Shown: one piece after another, positions 28,128 to 37,896 of the stretch
Numbering within the stretch: the first letter of the stretch is position 1
How the letters are laid out: each line of letters opens with the position of its first letter
Assembly: GCA_001421175.1 (NCBI GenBank)
Contig: LJKL01000011.1
Location: forward strand, 1-64,000
Direction: 5' to 3'
Length of the DNA stretch: 64,000 nucleotides
Source of the DNA: Methanomassiliicoccales archaeon RumEn M2
GTDB lineage: Archaea > Thermoplasmatota > Thermoplasmata > Methanomassiliicoccales > Methanomethylophilaceae
Program-made: the position numbers and the translations under genes
The notes under the pieces: model-generated
The model's input: the letters and a program-made list of their open reading frames with translations, nothing else
What the model was told of the DNA's origin: nothing
The model's database searches: none

Positions 28128-30312
28128 CACCATCTGATCCTCTTGTCGAAATAATGCCTGACGACGGACGCCAGGGTGAACATCGAGAGCACCATGATAA
28201 GCAGCACCGTTGCCACCGCACTTTGCATGGCGGGGGATCCCATGCCCTCTGTCGCCAGATAGAACAGCTGATAGGGCAGCGCCATGACGGGATCGAATAT
28301 GGAATGGGACATCACCCTCTGATACATTATCACGGCTGTGAACATGATCGGGGCCGTCTCTCCGGCCACGCGCCCTATCGAAAGGATCACTCCCGTTATC
28401 ACGGAGCCTATGGCCGCAGGCAGAACGACCTTCACGGTCGTCTCCCACTTCGTGGCGCCCATGGCCATGGATCCCTCCCTCAGTTCTCCTGGAACCGCCT
28501 TCAGTGCCTCTTCCGTGGTTCTTATGATCACAGGCAGCACCATTAATCCCAGGGTTATGCATCCTGCTAAAAGGGAATTCCCGAATCCGAAGTATATTAC
28601 GAAGGCGGACATGCCGAAGAGCCCGAAGACGATGGACGGCGTGCCGTTCAGTATGTCAATGGAGTTCCTGACCGTTCTGGTGAACGGCGTGTCTTTGGCG
28701 TACTCTGCCAGGAAGATGCCTGTGATCATGCCCAAAGGCAAAGCTATAATCATGGATCCCACGATGAGCTTCAGCGTCCCCACGATGGCGGGATAGATCC
28801 CGCCGGCGCGGCCCGCATCCTTCGGATATCCTGTCAGGAAATCCCATGTGATCATCGGCAGACCTTCTATGAATATATCCGCCAATATGTAGACGAGCAG
28901 TAGGATCGCGAAAATCATGACCGCCAACAGTGCGGTGTGAGCGACCTTTTGAACGACCCTCGAATCGATCCTTCTGAAAACTGATCTCAGTGTGACGTAG
29001 GCGGCTGCCACAGCCAGGCCTGCCATGAAAGCGACGACATCGTCATAAAACAGGGATGCGCCCATAAATACGACGGTTATCACCAGAGCGTAAGTGATTA
29101 TATTTCTGGAGACGGCCTTGATCTTGACTGGGATGCTCTCTATGAATTCAGACGGATTACGCGGCCTGTCAGATACGCCCTCATTCTTGAGCCTGTTCAG
29201 CCAGAGCAGCGATGAAGCAACGATCGCCACAGTTACCGATATACCGATCAGAACAGCTCCGAAGGAGTTTGAGAATGTCAGAGATATAAAGTATGCTATC
29301 AGGAACAGACCTGCGACGACTAACGCGTTCTTGAAACCGTTAACGAGCGGAACCGGCAGCTTGGCCACGATAATGCCTGTGAGAGAGGGCTTGTTCTCCG
29401 TTTCGCCGAACTTCCTCCTCGTTCTGTTCACTATGATCTTCGAGGCCATGCTTATGGCGAGGACCATGATCATAAGTATCAGGGCCAGGAAGAAAAGGGC
29501 GGAGTAATGCGTGCTGCCTATGACCACATAAGGCATCTCCAGTGCGATGGTCGAGGTTATAGGCCTTATTCTGCTGAATACGTTGAATATGGGATCCGGG
29601 ACGATCGCAGAGTTCCCGCAGACCATCATCACGGCCATGGTCTCGCCCACGGCCCTGCCTATTCCCAGTATTATCGCTGCGGATATACCGGATATGGCGG
29701 CGGGCGTTACCACTTTTATCGTAGTTTCCCATTTGGTGGCGCCCATGGCCATGGACGCTTCCCTGTAGGATTTGGGCACGGCGCTGAGAGCATCCTCCGA
29801 TACGGATATGATGGTCGGGAGGGCCATGATCCCCAACAGAATCGATCCTGCCAGCCAGGAATATCCCATCAGCAGATGGCTCGGGAATGTATCTCTGAGA
29901 AGAGGTACGAGGACCGTGAGCCCGAAGAACCCGTATATGACCGAAGGTATCCCGGCGAACACCTCGGATATGCTTTTCAAGACAGACTTGAATCTTGACG
30001 GTGTGACCTCCGATATGAATATCGCGGCAGCCACCCCTATGGGGACTGCGAACAGTATCGCACCGGCGGTGACCAGCAGAGTGGCCGTGATTATCGGCAC
30101 TGTACCGTAGAGGCCTTCGCTGGACCGCCACCTGGGACCGGTCAGGAGATCTGTCAATCCCACGTCGGTAATGGCACCGATGCTGTTCCCGAATATGAAT
30201 AGGATAATGAAAAAACGATGGATACCGCAATCGCTGCGATACCCATCAGTAAATATTTTGTTACGGTGTCGCTGTGAAACCTGCTTTCTGTCTGAATACT
30301 CTCAGTTTCCAT
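28127..30312 (-). CDS. pstCA: Fused phosphate ABC permease PstC-PstA, one frameshift near the N-terminus
   Basis: One polypeptide of about 728 residues carries both permease subunits of the phosphate importer, which are normally two proteins of about 300 each. The PstC half has [13 protein letters not shown] and the coupling stretch [11 protein letters not shown] linker with extra membrane segments follows. The PstA half has [13 protein letters not shown] and a second [10 protein letters not shown]. The join is inside an uninterrupted frame, so the fusion is not created by a correction. The N-terminus needs one: ATG 30312 opens M-E-T-E-S-I-Q, and one extra A in the A6 run 30210-30215 links the first membrane helix to the rest. 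Confidence 0.88.
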
Positions 30313-30334
30313 CAGGGATCACACACCGTTTGCC

Positions 30335-31201
30335 TCACACAGTCACAGATCCGACGGGCACGAAATCCTTCTTGGCTGCGATCTGCTGTCCCTGGGGGCC
30401 AAGGATCCAGTTGAAGAAATTCTGTACTGCCCCGCTGGGATCGCCCATTGTGGCCAGGATCAGGTTCCTCTGGATCTGGTAAGATTCGTTCAAGACATTT
30501 GCCGGTGTGGCATCCACACCTTCGACTTTGACAGCGGATCCGCTCGTAAGCTGACCCAGGTATCCGAGGCTGACGTAGCCTATGGCTGTAGCGTTGCCAT
30601 TGACGGTGGCGACCATTGCACCGCTGCCGCCTACTTCGTTAGCGCTGTCAGGTATGGCGTATGAGGAATATGCAGCCTTCATAACTGTATCGAAGCAATC
30701 CCTGGTACCCGATTCGGCATCCCTAACGGTCACTGCTATTGTACCGGCAGTACCGCCGACATCTGACCAGTTGGTTATATCGCCGGAGAATATCTTGGCA
30801 ATCTGCTCAAGAGTGAGGTCCGTGACGCCTGCGCCGGAACCTACTATGACTGCCACGCCGTCCTTGGCGATGATAGTGGATTTAAGACCCGCATCGATCT
30901 CGGCCTGCTTCAGATCTCTGGAGAGCATCCCGATGTCCGCCGTTCCGTTTATGACAGCGTTGGCGCCTGCTCCGGATCCGTTGCCGGTCACTTCAAGTGT
31001 AACATTCGTGTATTTCTCATAGCTTTCCTGGTACAATCCCATCAGAGGAAATACCGTTGTGGATCCAGCTACCGAGAGGGTTGTCCCAGAGGAATCGTCG
31101 CCGTCCGAGCCACCCACTGCAACGTAGGTTCCTGTGATGCAGATTATGGCAGTGACGGCCACTGCGAGTATCAATTTTGTGTTCTCATTCAAGGTTCTCA
31201 C
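30335..31201 (-). CDS. pstS: Phosphate-binding protein PstS
   Basis: Extracytoplasmic receptor of the Pst importer, 288 residues. The hydrophobic segment at about 10-30 is an uncleaved anchor or signal. The body starts L-S-V-A-G-S-T-T-V-F-P near 43-53, the phosphate-binding loop. G-S-G-A-G, D-I-G-M-L-S-R-D and R-D-A-E-S-G-T-R near 164-171 are the usual ligand contacts. A TATA-like C-T-A-T-A-T-A-G at 31227-31234 is about 29 nt from the ATG, so the pst operon is likely transcribed without a leader. Confidence 0.95.
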   Translation of the reverse strand: MRTLNENTKLILAVAVTAIICITGTYVAVGGSDGDDSSGTTLSVAGSTTVFPLMGLYQESYEKYTNVTLEVTGNGSGAGANAVINGTADIGMLSRDLKQAEIDAGLKSTIIAKDGVAVIVGSGAGVTDLTLEQIAKIFSGDITNWSDVGGTAGTIAVTVRDAESGTRDCFDTVMKAAYSSYAIPDSANEVGGSGAMVATVNGNATAIGYVSLGYLGQLTSGSAVKVEGVDATPANVLNESYQIQRNLILATMGDPSGAVQNFFNWILGPQGQQIAAKKDFVPVGSVTV

Positions 31202-31327
31202 CTTGTGTGCAGATTCATGGTTTTGACTATATAGGTTTTCGACATATTATATATTCAAATATATTTAGAATATATTTTATATTCTTGAATCAATAATATT
31301 TATAAATCCCATATAGCATCCGTAACC
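31202..31327. promoter_or_regulatory. Divergent pst control region with repeated ATATTC/GAATAT half-sites
   Basis: Very AT-rich. Half-sites alternate: ATATTC 31251-31256, GAATAT 31268-31273, ATATTC 31279-31284, then a partial GAAT at 31287-31290. Thus there are two overlapping dyads, the second a perfect 6-bp inverted repeat with a 5-base spacer. They lie between the pstS promoter (31227-31234, minus strand) and the TATA-like T-T-T-A-T-A-A-A at about 31300-31307 serving the AbrB/PhoU regulator. This is the expected place for a phosphate-responsive operator. Confidence 0.6.
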
Positions 31328-32332
31328 ATGCAGATAAGGAAGATCCAGGCCACAGGGGGGTCCTCTTACATAGTGACCCTGCCAAAGGAATGGATAACAG
31401 AGAACGGGCTCAAGAAGAACGACCCGGTCAGGATGAGCAGGACGTCGGACGGCGGCCTTACGATATTCCCTGCTTCCGTTGTGAAGGACTCCTTAGTAAA
31501 TGTGAAGGTCATCGACATAGACGGGATCGACAGTGAGGCGCTTCTCTTCAGGATGCTCCTGGGAGCTTATATATCAGGGTACGGGCAGATAGAGGTGAGA
31601 TCCTCGGGCAGACTGAGGTCCGGCATGGTGGACGTGGCCACGAAGTTCATAGAGACGGCCATAGGCGTGGAGATAGTGGAGGAATCCTCCGATCGGATAG
31701 TGATGAAGGACCTGGTGGATCCGGGAGAGATGAAGTTCCCCCGCACCGTCGAGCGCATGAAGGTCCTGGTCAGGAATATGCTCTCAGACGTGATGGATAT
31801 GCTGGAGACGAACGATTCCTCAAAAGCCGAGAGCATAGAATCCAGGGACCGGGAGGTGGACCGCATAGAGTGGTTCATATCCAGGCAGACGAACATGACG
31901 GTCCGGGATACCAGCACTATCCGCAAGATAGGGGTTGAACCGCTCGATATATACAGGAACTACACAGTCAGCAGGACTCTCGAGCGGATAGGCGACCATG
32001 CGGTCATAATGGCCAAGCACACATCCTTCCTTACAGGCAGGGACGATCTGGAGTCCGTGCGCCTTTCCATAGTGCGCACAGGGAGGCAGGTCATAGAACT
32101 TTTCCTGCGCTCCGTAGGGGCATGGGTCAAGGTGAATCTGGTAGAGGCCAATGAGATAGTGGAGGAGGCCGCGAAACTATCCAAGGTCTGCAACGATCAG
32201 AACAAGAATGTTTCCGGTCTGTCCAAGGAGATCACCATGACAGTGAATATGATAATGGGAAGCCTGTCGAGGATCAGCGAGTATTCTGCGGATATATCCG
32301 AACTGGCGATAAATGCCGCCATGTCAAGATGA
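31328..32332 (+). CDS. AbrB-PhoU phosphate uptake regulator
   Basis: 334 residues. Residues 1-45 form a SpoVT/AbrB-like DNA-binding hairpin (I-Q-A-T-G-G-S-S-Y-I-V-T-L-P-K-E-W near 6-22). The rest contains two PhoU-type helical domains with R-T-L-E-R-I-G-D-H-A near 216-225 and a second helical bundle ending S-A-D-I-S-E-L. This architecture is common in euryarchaea next to pst genes and is presumed to repress the operon when phosphate is plentiful. It is transcribed divergently from pstS across a dyad-rich region and is probably leaderless. Confidence 0.9.
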   Translation: MQIRKIQATGGSSYIVTLPKEWITENGLKKNDPVRMSRTSDGGLTIFPASVVKDSLVNVKVIDIDGIDSEALLFRMLLGAYISGYGQIEVRSSGRLRSGMVDVATKFIETAIGVEIVEESSDRIVMKDLVDPGEMKFPRTVERMKVLVRNMLSDVMDMLETNDSSKAESIESRDREVDRIEWFISRQTNMTVRDTSTIRKIGVEPLDIYRNYTVSRTLERIGDHAVIMAKHTSFLTGRDDLESVRLSIVRTGRQVIELFLRSVGAWVKVNLVEANEIVEEAAKLSKVCNDQNKNVSGLSKEITMTVNMIMGSLSRISEYSADISELAINAAMSR

Positions 32333-32343
32333 ATGTTGAAGGA

Positions 32344-32419
32344 TGGTGCGACCGCCGGGATTCGAACCCGGGTAGGTAGCTTGGAAGGCTACAATCCTAA
32401 CCAGCTAGATTACAGTCGC
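32344..32419 (-). tRNA. tRNA-Gly (anticodon TCC), CCA encoded
   Basis: Minus-strand cloverleaf. Acceptor GCGACTG pairs with CGGTCGC (one G-T pair); the anticodon stem GTAGC/GCTAC encloses loop CTTCCAA, giving TCC; the T loop is TTCGAAT. The discriminator is A, followed by an encoded CCA. The neighbouring AbrB-PhoU gene ends 12 nt away, convergent. Confidence 0.95.
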
Positions 32420-32525
32420 GTGTGTCCCTGTTAATCTGGAGCACATATTTAATCATAATGAACAGGATGGGGGCGCGGGTGCTTCAATAAGGATGTTTAT
32501 TTATTCTGTACCCTATCCCTCGGCC

Positions 32526-35500
32526 ATGGTCCCCTCCCCGCCTGTCCTTAAGGATTCAGACGACCTGAAGGTGTGGTACAGGCTTGATGAGATCTCGAGG
32601 AATCTGATGTCTGACAGGCGGAGGTCCAGATATCTTTCGGATCTGCGCACCATGATATCGGATCTTACGGAGAAGGAGGTTCCTCTGCACCCGGCGATCT
32701 CCCTGCGGCTACTGAGGATGGCCGAGGAGCAGAAACTGGGGGGATCTTAAGGATATAGCTCTGAAGGTGGCCGGCAAATGCGGTCTGTCGGACAGTCTCC
32801 CCACGATGAAAGCGGCAGACATTCTGATAAGCCATGGGGAAACCCACGTGGCGAAATCCCTCCTGGATCGTCTCAAGTCCGTATCCGACAGGGCGATAAT
32901 GGAGTATGAGTACGGCAGGATACTCATGGAGGACGGGAAAAAGGAGGAGGCGCTGGGCCGCTTCAGGAGGTCCTATTCCGTTAATGACCTGTTCCTGCCG
33001 AATTACGATGCGATGGAGGAGGCGGAGCCGGGCGGCGGCTGGCGCATAATGAAGAACATAGCGCTCATCCATCTGAGCCTGCCGGTGGAGCCATTATCGG
33101 AAAGCCTGGCTATCACATCGGCGGAGGACCTTTACGGGATATACTGGGAATGGGCCAACGGCAACAGGCGCGGCGCCAGGGCGGCTGTGGAGCAGTCCTC
33201 CGAGTACGCCTCCCGCCTCAGGGATTTCATGGTGGCAGAGGCCAGGATGCTGGCTGAGGAGGGGGAGTACAACTCCGCCATCGAGATATATGAAGAGCTC
33301 ACGGAGAATCCCGAGGAATCCGTGGCGCTCTCGGTGGAGCTGGGCAACGTCTACATGTCCGCAAGCCTTCCCGGGAAGGCCCTGGAGCTTTTCAAAAGGT
33401 TGGAGATGTCCGACCCCTACGACCGCAGGGTCTTGGAGGGGTGTCTCAAAGCGTCCGCCGATACGGACCGGAGGATGGATCTGAAGAGATATTCCGAGAT
33501 CTATCTTGACGCAGAATATGCGGATCTGGATGCTTACGCTCTGTGTATAGAGCTGATGGGCGGGCTGTCCCTGAATCAGGAGGCGAACGCTCTGGTCAAG
33601 AGACTGTCCAAGCGCTGTCCAGACACCGCCAGAAAGTACCTCCTGGTATCAAGGAGCGATATGGACCTGAGCAGATACCAGAGCGCACTAGCATCGGCAT
33701 CCAAGGCCGTGAAGATGGATCCGGACGACCCGGAGATAAGGACTCACAGGGCGAGCATATATCTGCAGACGGGCAAGGCAAGAAAGGCCATGGCGGATGT
33801 CAATGCCGTTCTGGGGAAGAATAAGAACTACATCCCGGCCCTTTCCGTCAAGAAGGACATCCATCAGAGCGAGGGCAATATGCAGGAGGCCCACTCCACA
33901 TGCAAGCTCATACTCAGCCTGGATCCGCGAAATGCCGGGGCCATGAAGGATGCCGCCGGACTGTTGGACAGGATGGGCATGTATGATGAGTCCTTCGCCA
34001 TGTACAGGGAGGCTCTGGGAATAAAGGAGGATGCTTCGCTTTTCTCCAAAGTCATGATCCAACTGCAGAGCAGCGGCAGATACAGGGAGATGGTGGCCCT
34101 GGTCCAGGAGCACGACGATATATACGGCGATTATGCCGAGATATGGGCGCTGAAGGGCAATGCGGAGTTCGCCCTGGAAAGATATGGCGATGCCGCCGCG
34201 TCCTTCGCTAAAGCGGTGTCCCTCTCACCGGGGGATCCGTCCCTGTGGCACTCGAGAGGCCTAGCTGAGGAGTTCTCCGGCAGGCTGGAGGAGGCTGAGA
34301 CCGCCTTCGACAGGGCCGTCCTGATAGATCTGGATAACCAGGAGTACTGGATATCGAAAGCCTCGGTCCAGGAGAAGCTGGGGAACAACAGCGGTGCGAT
34401 ATCCTCCCTTAACAGGGTCATATCACAATCCCCGGACAATACGTATGCTCTGGTGCAAAAGGCCAGGATCCTCGTTAAAGTCGGAGAGACGGAGGATGCC
34501 ATGTACTTCCTTGACACGGCTCTGCGCGTCAGTCCGTCCGATACAGGGATACGCAGGCTCAAGCGGGACATATACAAGCATGAGGGCGACACAGAGAGGA
34601 CGATCGAGGAGTGCAGGATAATCGTTAAGCTGGACGGCAAGGACGCCGGCGCATATCTTGACATGGCGGATGCGTACATCTCCATGGGGGACATAGGTCA
34701 GGCGATGGCTGCGATCAATGCGGCTCTGGGCAAAGGGCTGGAAGATGTGCAGTTGCTCTCCAAGAAGGCGGACATCCTGAAGATGAACGAGAGCTTCTCC
34801 GAGGAGATACGCGTCCGCAAGAGCGTCCTTTTGAAGGATCCCGGGAACACAGACGCAAAATTATCTCTCGCGGAGGCATTCATGAGGATAGGCGATAAAT
34901 CCTCTGCCGACGAGATATACGGTGAGTTGCAGAAGAACGATCCCGGCAATGTTGAGATAACGGTGAGGAAAGCGGTGGTAACCTCCGATGCCGGTGACGG
35001 ATCTCAGGCGATATCCCTCTTCAGAGAAGCTCTTTATAAAGACCCAGACAACACCGAGATATTGTTGGGATTGGCAAATGCCCTGAGGGAGTCCGGGTCC
35101 GATTCCGAAGCGGAGAGCATGCTGGACAAGGCCCTGCAGAAGGACCCCGGGCTTGTGAAGGCCTACACTATGAAGGCAGGCATACGCAGCGAGATGGGGG
35201 ATGATGAAGGAGCCAGGTCGGTATTGGAAGAGGCGATGGAGTTCGCCTCGTCAGATCCGGAGATATGGAGGGCCCTCGGCTCACTTCAGGAGTCGGATCG
35301 GGACTATTCCCATGCCATGATCTCCTTCGATACGGCGATAAAATTGGGGGACGATTCATCTGGCACATATCTGAAGAGAGGACTTATGCAGGAGGCCATG
35401 GGCGCAACGGACCAGGCCCTGAACAGCTACGGGCTGGCATTGGCCAAGGAACCGAACAGCACGGAGGCCCTTACGAGGCTCGGGGCGCTTCAGGCATCGT

Positions 35501-36333
35501 CAGGAAAGGAATCGGTGGCACTCAGGTACTTGGAGACGGCTGCCAGGAAGGACCCGAAGTACGTGCCGGCGATAATCGAGAGGGCCAGGATATATGCCAG
35601 GCACAAGGATGCAGTGGCCCTGAGAAGGGCCCAGGATCAGTTCACGAAGAGCGAGCCGACCAGAGAGCAGTCGGTGGAGTTCGCTGAGATACTCAGGGAT
35701 TCAGGCGTGGAGGGGGATCTGCCTGGAATAATGCAGCAGACCCAGGAGGAGCATCCCGAGGAAATCGCGGCAGAGGACCCGTCCTACAGCAGAAGGCCTC
35801 TGGGCCCGTCTGAGACCGCTTACTATGCGAAGAAGCTCATACGCAGCTCTTACATCAGCGGTAAGCCAATGGCCGACCCGGAGCCTATAGAGAAGGCAGG
35901 CATACCCCCCGGGCAGGCGGACACGGTCCTGGCATATCTGGCCGACATCAGGGATTACGGTGAGATAGACCCCTCATCAGAGGAATTCAGCAGATTGGAG
36001 AACCTGTCAAAGAATGTGATAATCAAGGAGAAGCTGGAGGATATAGAGAATGAGCCCATGGTCACCATGCAGGCGGCGTTCATGTCCTCCGGCGTAACGG
36101 AAGTAGAGGAGATAAAGACCCTCATAGCATACATCCACAGGGTCATGACATCAGATTTCGAGGCGGAGATCTTCTCCGACCGGGTGAGGAACGTTCTGGA
36201 CAGCGTCGTCTCCGGGTCAGGGGACATCTCCGTATATGAGATAATAAAAGAATACGGGGTGGGGGTCTACACAGCCAGGACAGTGAAGATGCTGGCGACC
36301 TCCTCGCAGATCTCAGAAATGAGTCATATTTGA
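32526..36333 (+). CDS. Very large tetratricopeptide-repeat (TPR) protein, one frameshift near the start
   Basis: About 1,268 residues from ATG 32526. From about residue 150 to 1,060 it is almost all TPR units, recognisable by recurring pairs such as A-L-G-R-F-R, A-S-F-A-K-A-V-S-L-S-P-G-D and A-L-x-x-D-P-x-N. It has no signal peptide or membrane helix, so it should be a cytosolic protein-interaction scaffold. A separate helical C-terminal region of about 190 residues lacks TPRs and is unrecognised. The start is chosen because a TATA-like stretch at 32495-32503 lies about 27 nt upstream; ATG 32493 is an alternative. The G6 run 32738-32743 should be G5, restoring K-L-G-D-L-K-D-I-A. The last 21 nt overlap convergent truD. 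Confidence 0.8.
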
Positions 36334-37611
36334 TTTCATGAACTCTCTCATGACGCAGGTGGCATAGTTCCCCTTCGGAAGGGAGAAAGACGCCGTGTAT
36401 CCGTCGTCATCGACAGTGACACCAAGATCGCCTATGGGGCACAGGATCTCTCTGCTGCTCCCTTTGGAGCTGCAGTTAGGCAGACCCACAACCAGGAAAT
36501 CCTCAGCCTTTATTCTCTCGGAATCCATGACCTTCCGCTCGATATCCCCCATCTCCCCTTCGGAGAAGGTGCTGTCGCTGCCGAATATGGTTATGGCGAC
36601 GAATGCCCGCCCGGTCCTGACCTGCTTCATTGCCAGATCTATGTTCTTCCCGGTGACCTTCACAGGTTTCTCATGGAGAGGTATGCCGTCGGCATCCTTC
36701 GGTATGACCGTGTCCCCTTCTATCGGCATATCAAGTGGCAGGCCGCGGGTCATGCGCTCGCTCAGCATCATGTTGAAAATGTAGGATTGGTAGGCGTGGG
36801 TGAACATCATCTGCAGGTTCGAAGGCAGAGAGGATATGGCTCCTGCATAATCCCCCGGGTTCTCGGAGAGGTGCTGTGCCAGTGTTCTCTCGAAGTCCAT
36901 GTTCTTGGGCATGTCCTTCACGATCTCGGAATAATCTCCGTCTGCCAGCCTTTCGCGGGCTTCCGTTACTGTCTCATCCTCGAACTCAGAGGGTGCGGAC
37001 AGATAGATACGGACAGCCTCCTCCGTGTTCCCGCGCACGAGGGCTTCCCCGACCCTGTGGGTTATGGGCCTGATCGTGCCGAATCTCTGAATGCCGAAGT
37101 AATTGGGGAATCCTCCGCGGTCTCCCAGCTCTGATCTGACCGCTTCGCAGATACGGGCGATCTCATCTCCTGGCACATCGCATTCCCTGACCTTTATCCT
37201 GAATGAGTTGCCGATAAGGTCGCCTATCCTCATGGGCCTTGCCGATCTTCCGACAACTTTGATATCCAGGTCCTTCAGGTTGATCTTGGATACCACTTCG
37301 GGACTGCATTTGAAGGACATGAGCTGTGACGTCACCGCTCTCTTGTCCTTGGTCCCGGCGAAACCTATCCTCTCCCGGGAGATGCCCATGGAGCGGGACA
37401 TCATCCTTACCATGCGGTTGGTCTCCCAGTTTGTACTGGTGACTCTTGCGATCACATATTCCCCTTCTTTCTCGGGAGGATAGGAGGAGATCTCGTCGAC
37501 TACGAAATCCTCTGCGAATGCCTTTATGCGCCCGCCGGTCCCGCCGGTGTCGCACATGTAGTAGCGCATGCCGATATCGGCCTCGGCCGTCGTACAGGGC
37601 CTGTATGCCAT
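36313..37611 (-). CDS. truD: tRNA pseudouridine synthase TruD (Pus7-type)
   Basis: Makes pseudouridine 13 in tRNA; 432 residues. The catalytic motif G-F-A-G-T-K-D-K-R-A-V near 82-92 contains the active Asp. R-I-G-D-L-I-G-N-S-F near 126-135, N-Y-F-G-I-Q-R-F-G near 172-180 and the later A-Y-Q-S-Y-I-F-N are TruD signatures. The insertion domain between them has the archaeal/eukaryal size. It starts 4 nt after the rpoL stop, so lig-rpoL-truD form a leftward cluster. The frame is intact. Confidence 0.95.
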   Translation of the reverse strand: MAYRPCTTAEADIGMRYYMCDTGGTGGRIKAFAEDFVVDEISSYPPEKEGEYVIARVTSTNWETNRMVRMMSRSMGISRERIGFAGTKDKRAVTSQLMSFKCSPEVVSKINLKDLDIKVVGRSARPMRIGDLIGNSFRIKVRECDVPGDEIARICEAVRSELGDRGGFPNYFGIQRFGTIRPITHRVGEALVRGNTEEAVRIYLSAPSEFEDETVTEARERLADGDYSEIVKDMPKNMDFERTLAQHLSENPGDYAGAISSLPSNLQMMFTHAYQSYIFNMMLSERMTRGLPLDMPIEGDTVIPKDADGIPLHEKPVKVTGKNIDLAMKQVRTGRAFVAITIFGSDSTFSEGEMGDIERKVMDSERIKAEDFLVVGLPNCSSKGSSREILCPIGDLGVTVDDDGYTASFSLPKGNYATCVMREFMKSNMTHF

Positions 37612-37615
37612 GCGA

Positions 37616-37873
37616 TTATGCCGTTTCTACGGCAGAGAAGAACTGCGAGACCGCCATTGCGGCCTCTTTGACGGCATCCACGGGTGAGCCCTCGCGCATC
37701 TCAACGATGAGCATCGGCTCTACGAGCTCGGGGTGGGAATCGACGTATCTTACAATCTTCACGTCCTTGTTCTTGTCGAGCTCATCTAGGATGGGCATGA
37801 TCAAAGTGGAATCTGGTTCCTTGAAGCTTATCTTAATGGTCTTCTCGGTCTTCTCGACAAGGTGGATTTCCAT
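37616..37873 (-). CDS. rpoL: DNA-directed RNA polymerase subunit L (Rpb11-like)
   Basis: Small assembly subunit that pairs with subunit D, 85 residues from the ATG at 37873. It shows the family pattern K-I-S-F-K-E-P-D-S-T-L-I-M-P-I-L near 14-29, V-R-Y-V-D-S-H-P-E near 41-49, and a long C-terminal helix beginning D-A-V-K-E-A-A. A GTG eighteen bases upstream is also in frame; I prefer the ATG because the protein then starts directly at the first strand. It sits between lig and truD, all leftward. Confidence 0.9.
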   Translation of the reverse strand: MEIHLVEKTEKTIKISFKEPDSTLIMPILDELDKNKDVKIVRYVDSHPELVEPMLIVEMREGSPVDAVKEAAMAVSQFFSAVETA

Positions 37874-37896
37874 GGTTGCCTCGTATATCACGGCAA

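Noticed and set aside
27366-28562. Long open frame giving PstB a 145-residue N-terminal extension
   Set aside because: The extra part is the antisense-phase reading of the pstA coding sequence; PstB similarity starts at ATG 28127, which overlaps the pstCA stop.
37616-37873. Elongation factor 1-beta for the small gene between lig and truD
   Set aside because: The sequence order (S-T-L-I-M-P-I-L, S-H-P-E, final helix) matches RNA polymerase subunit L, not EF-1 beta.
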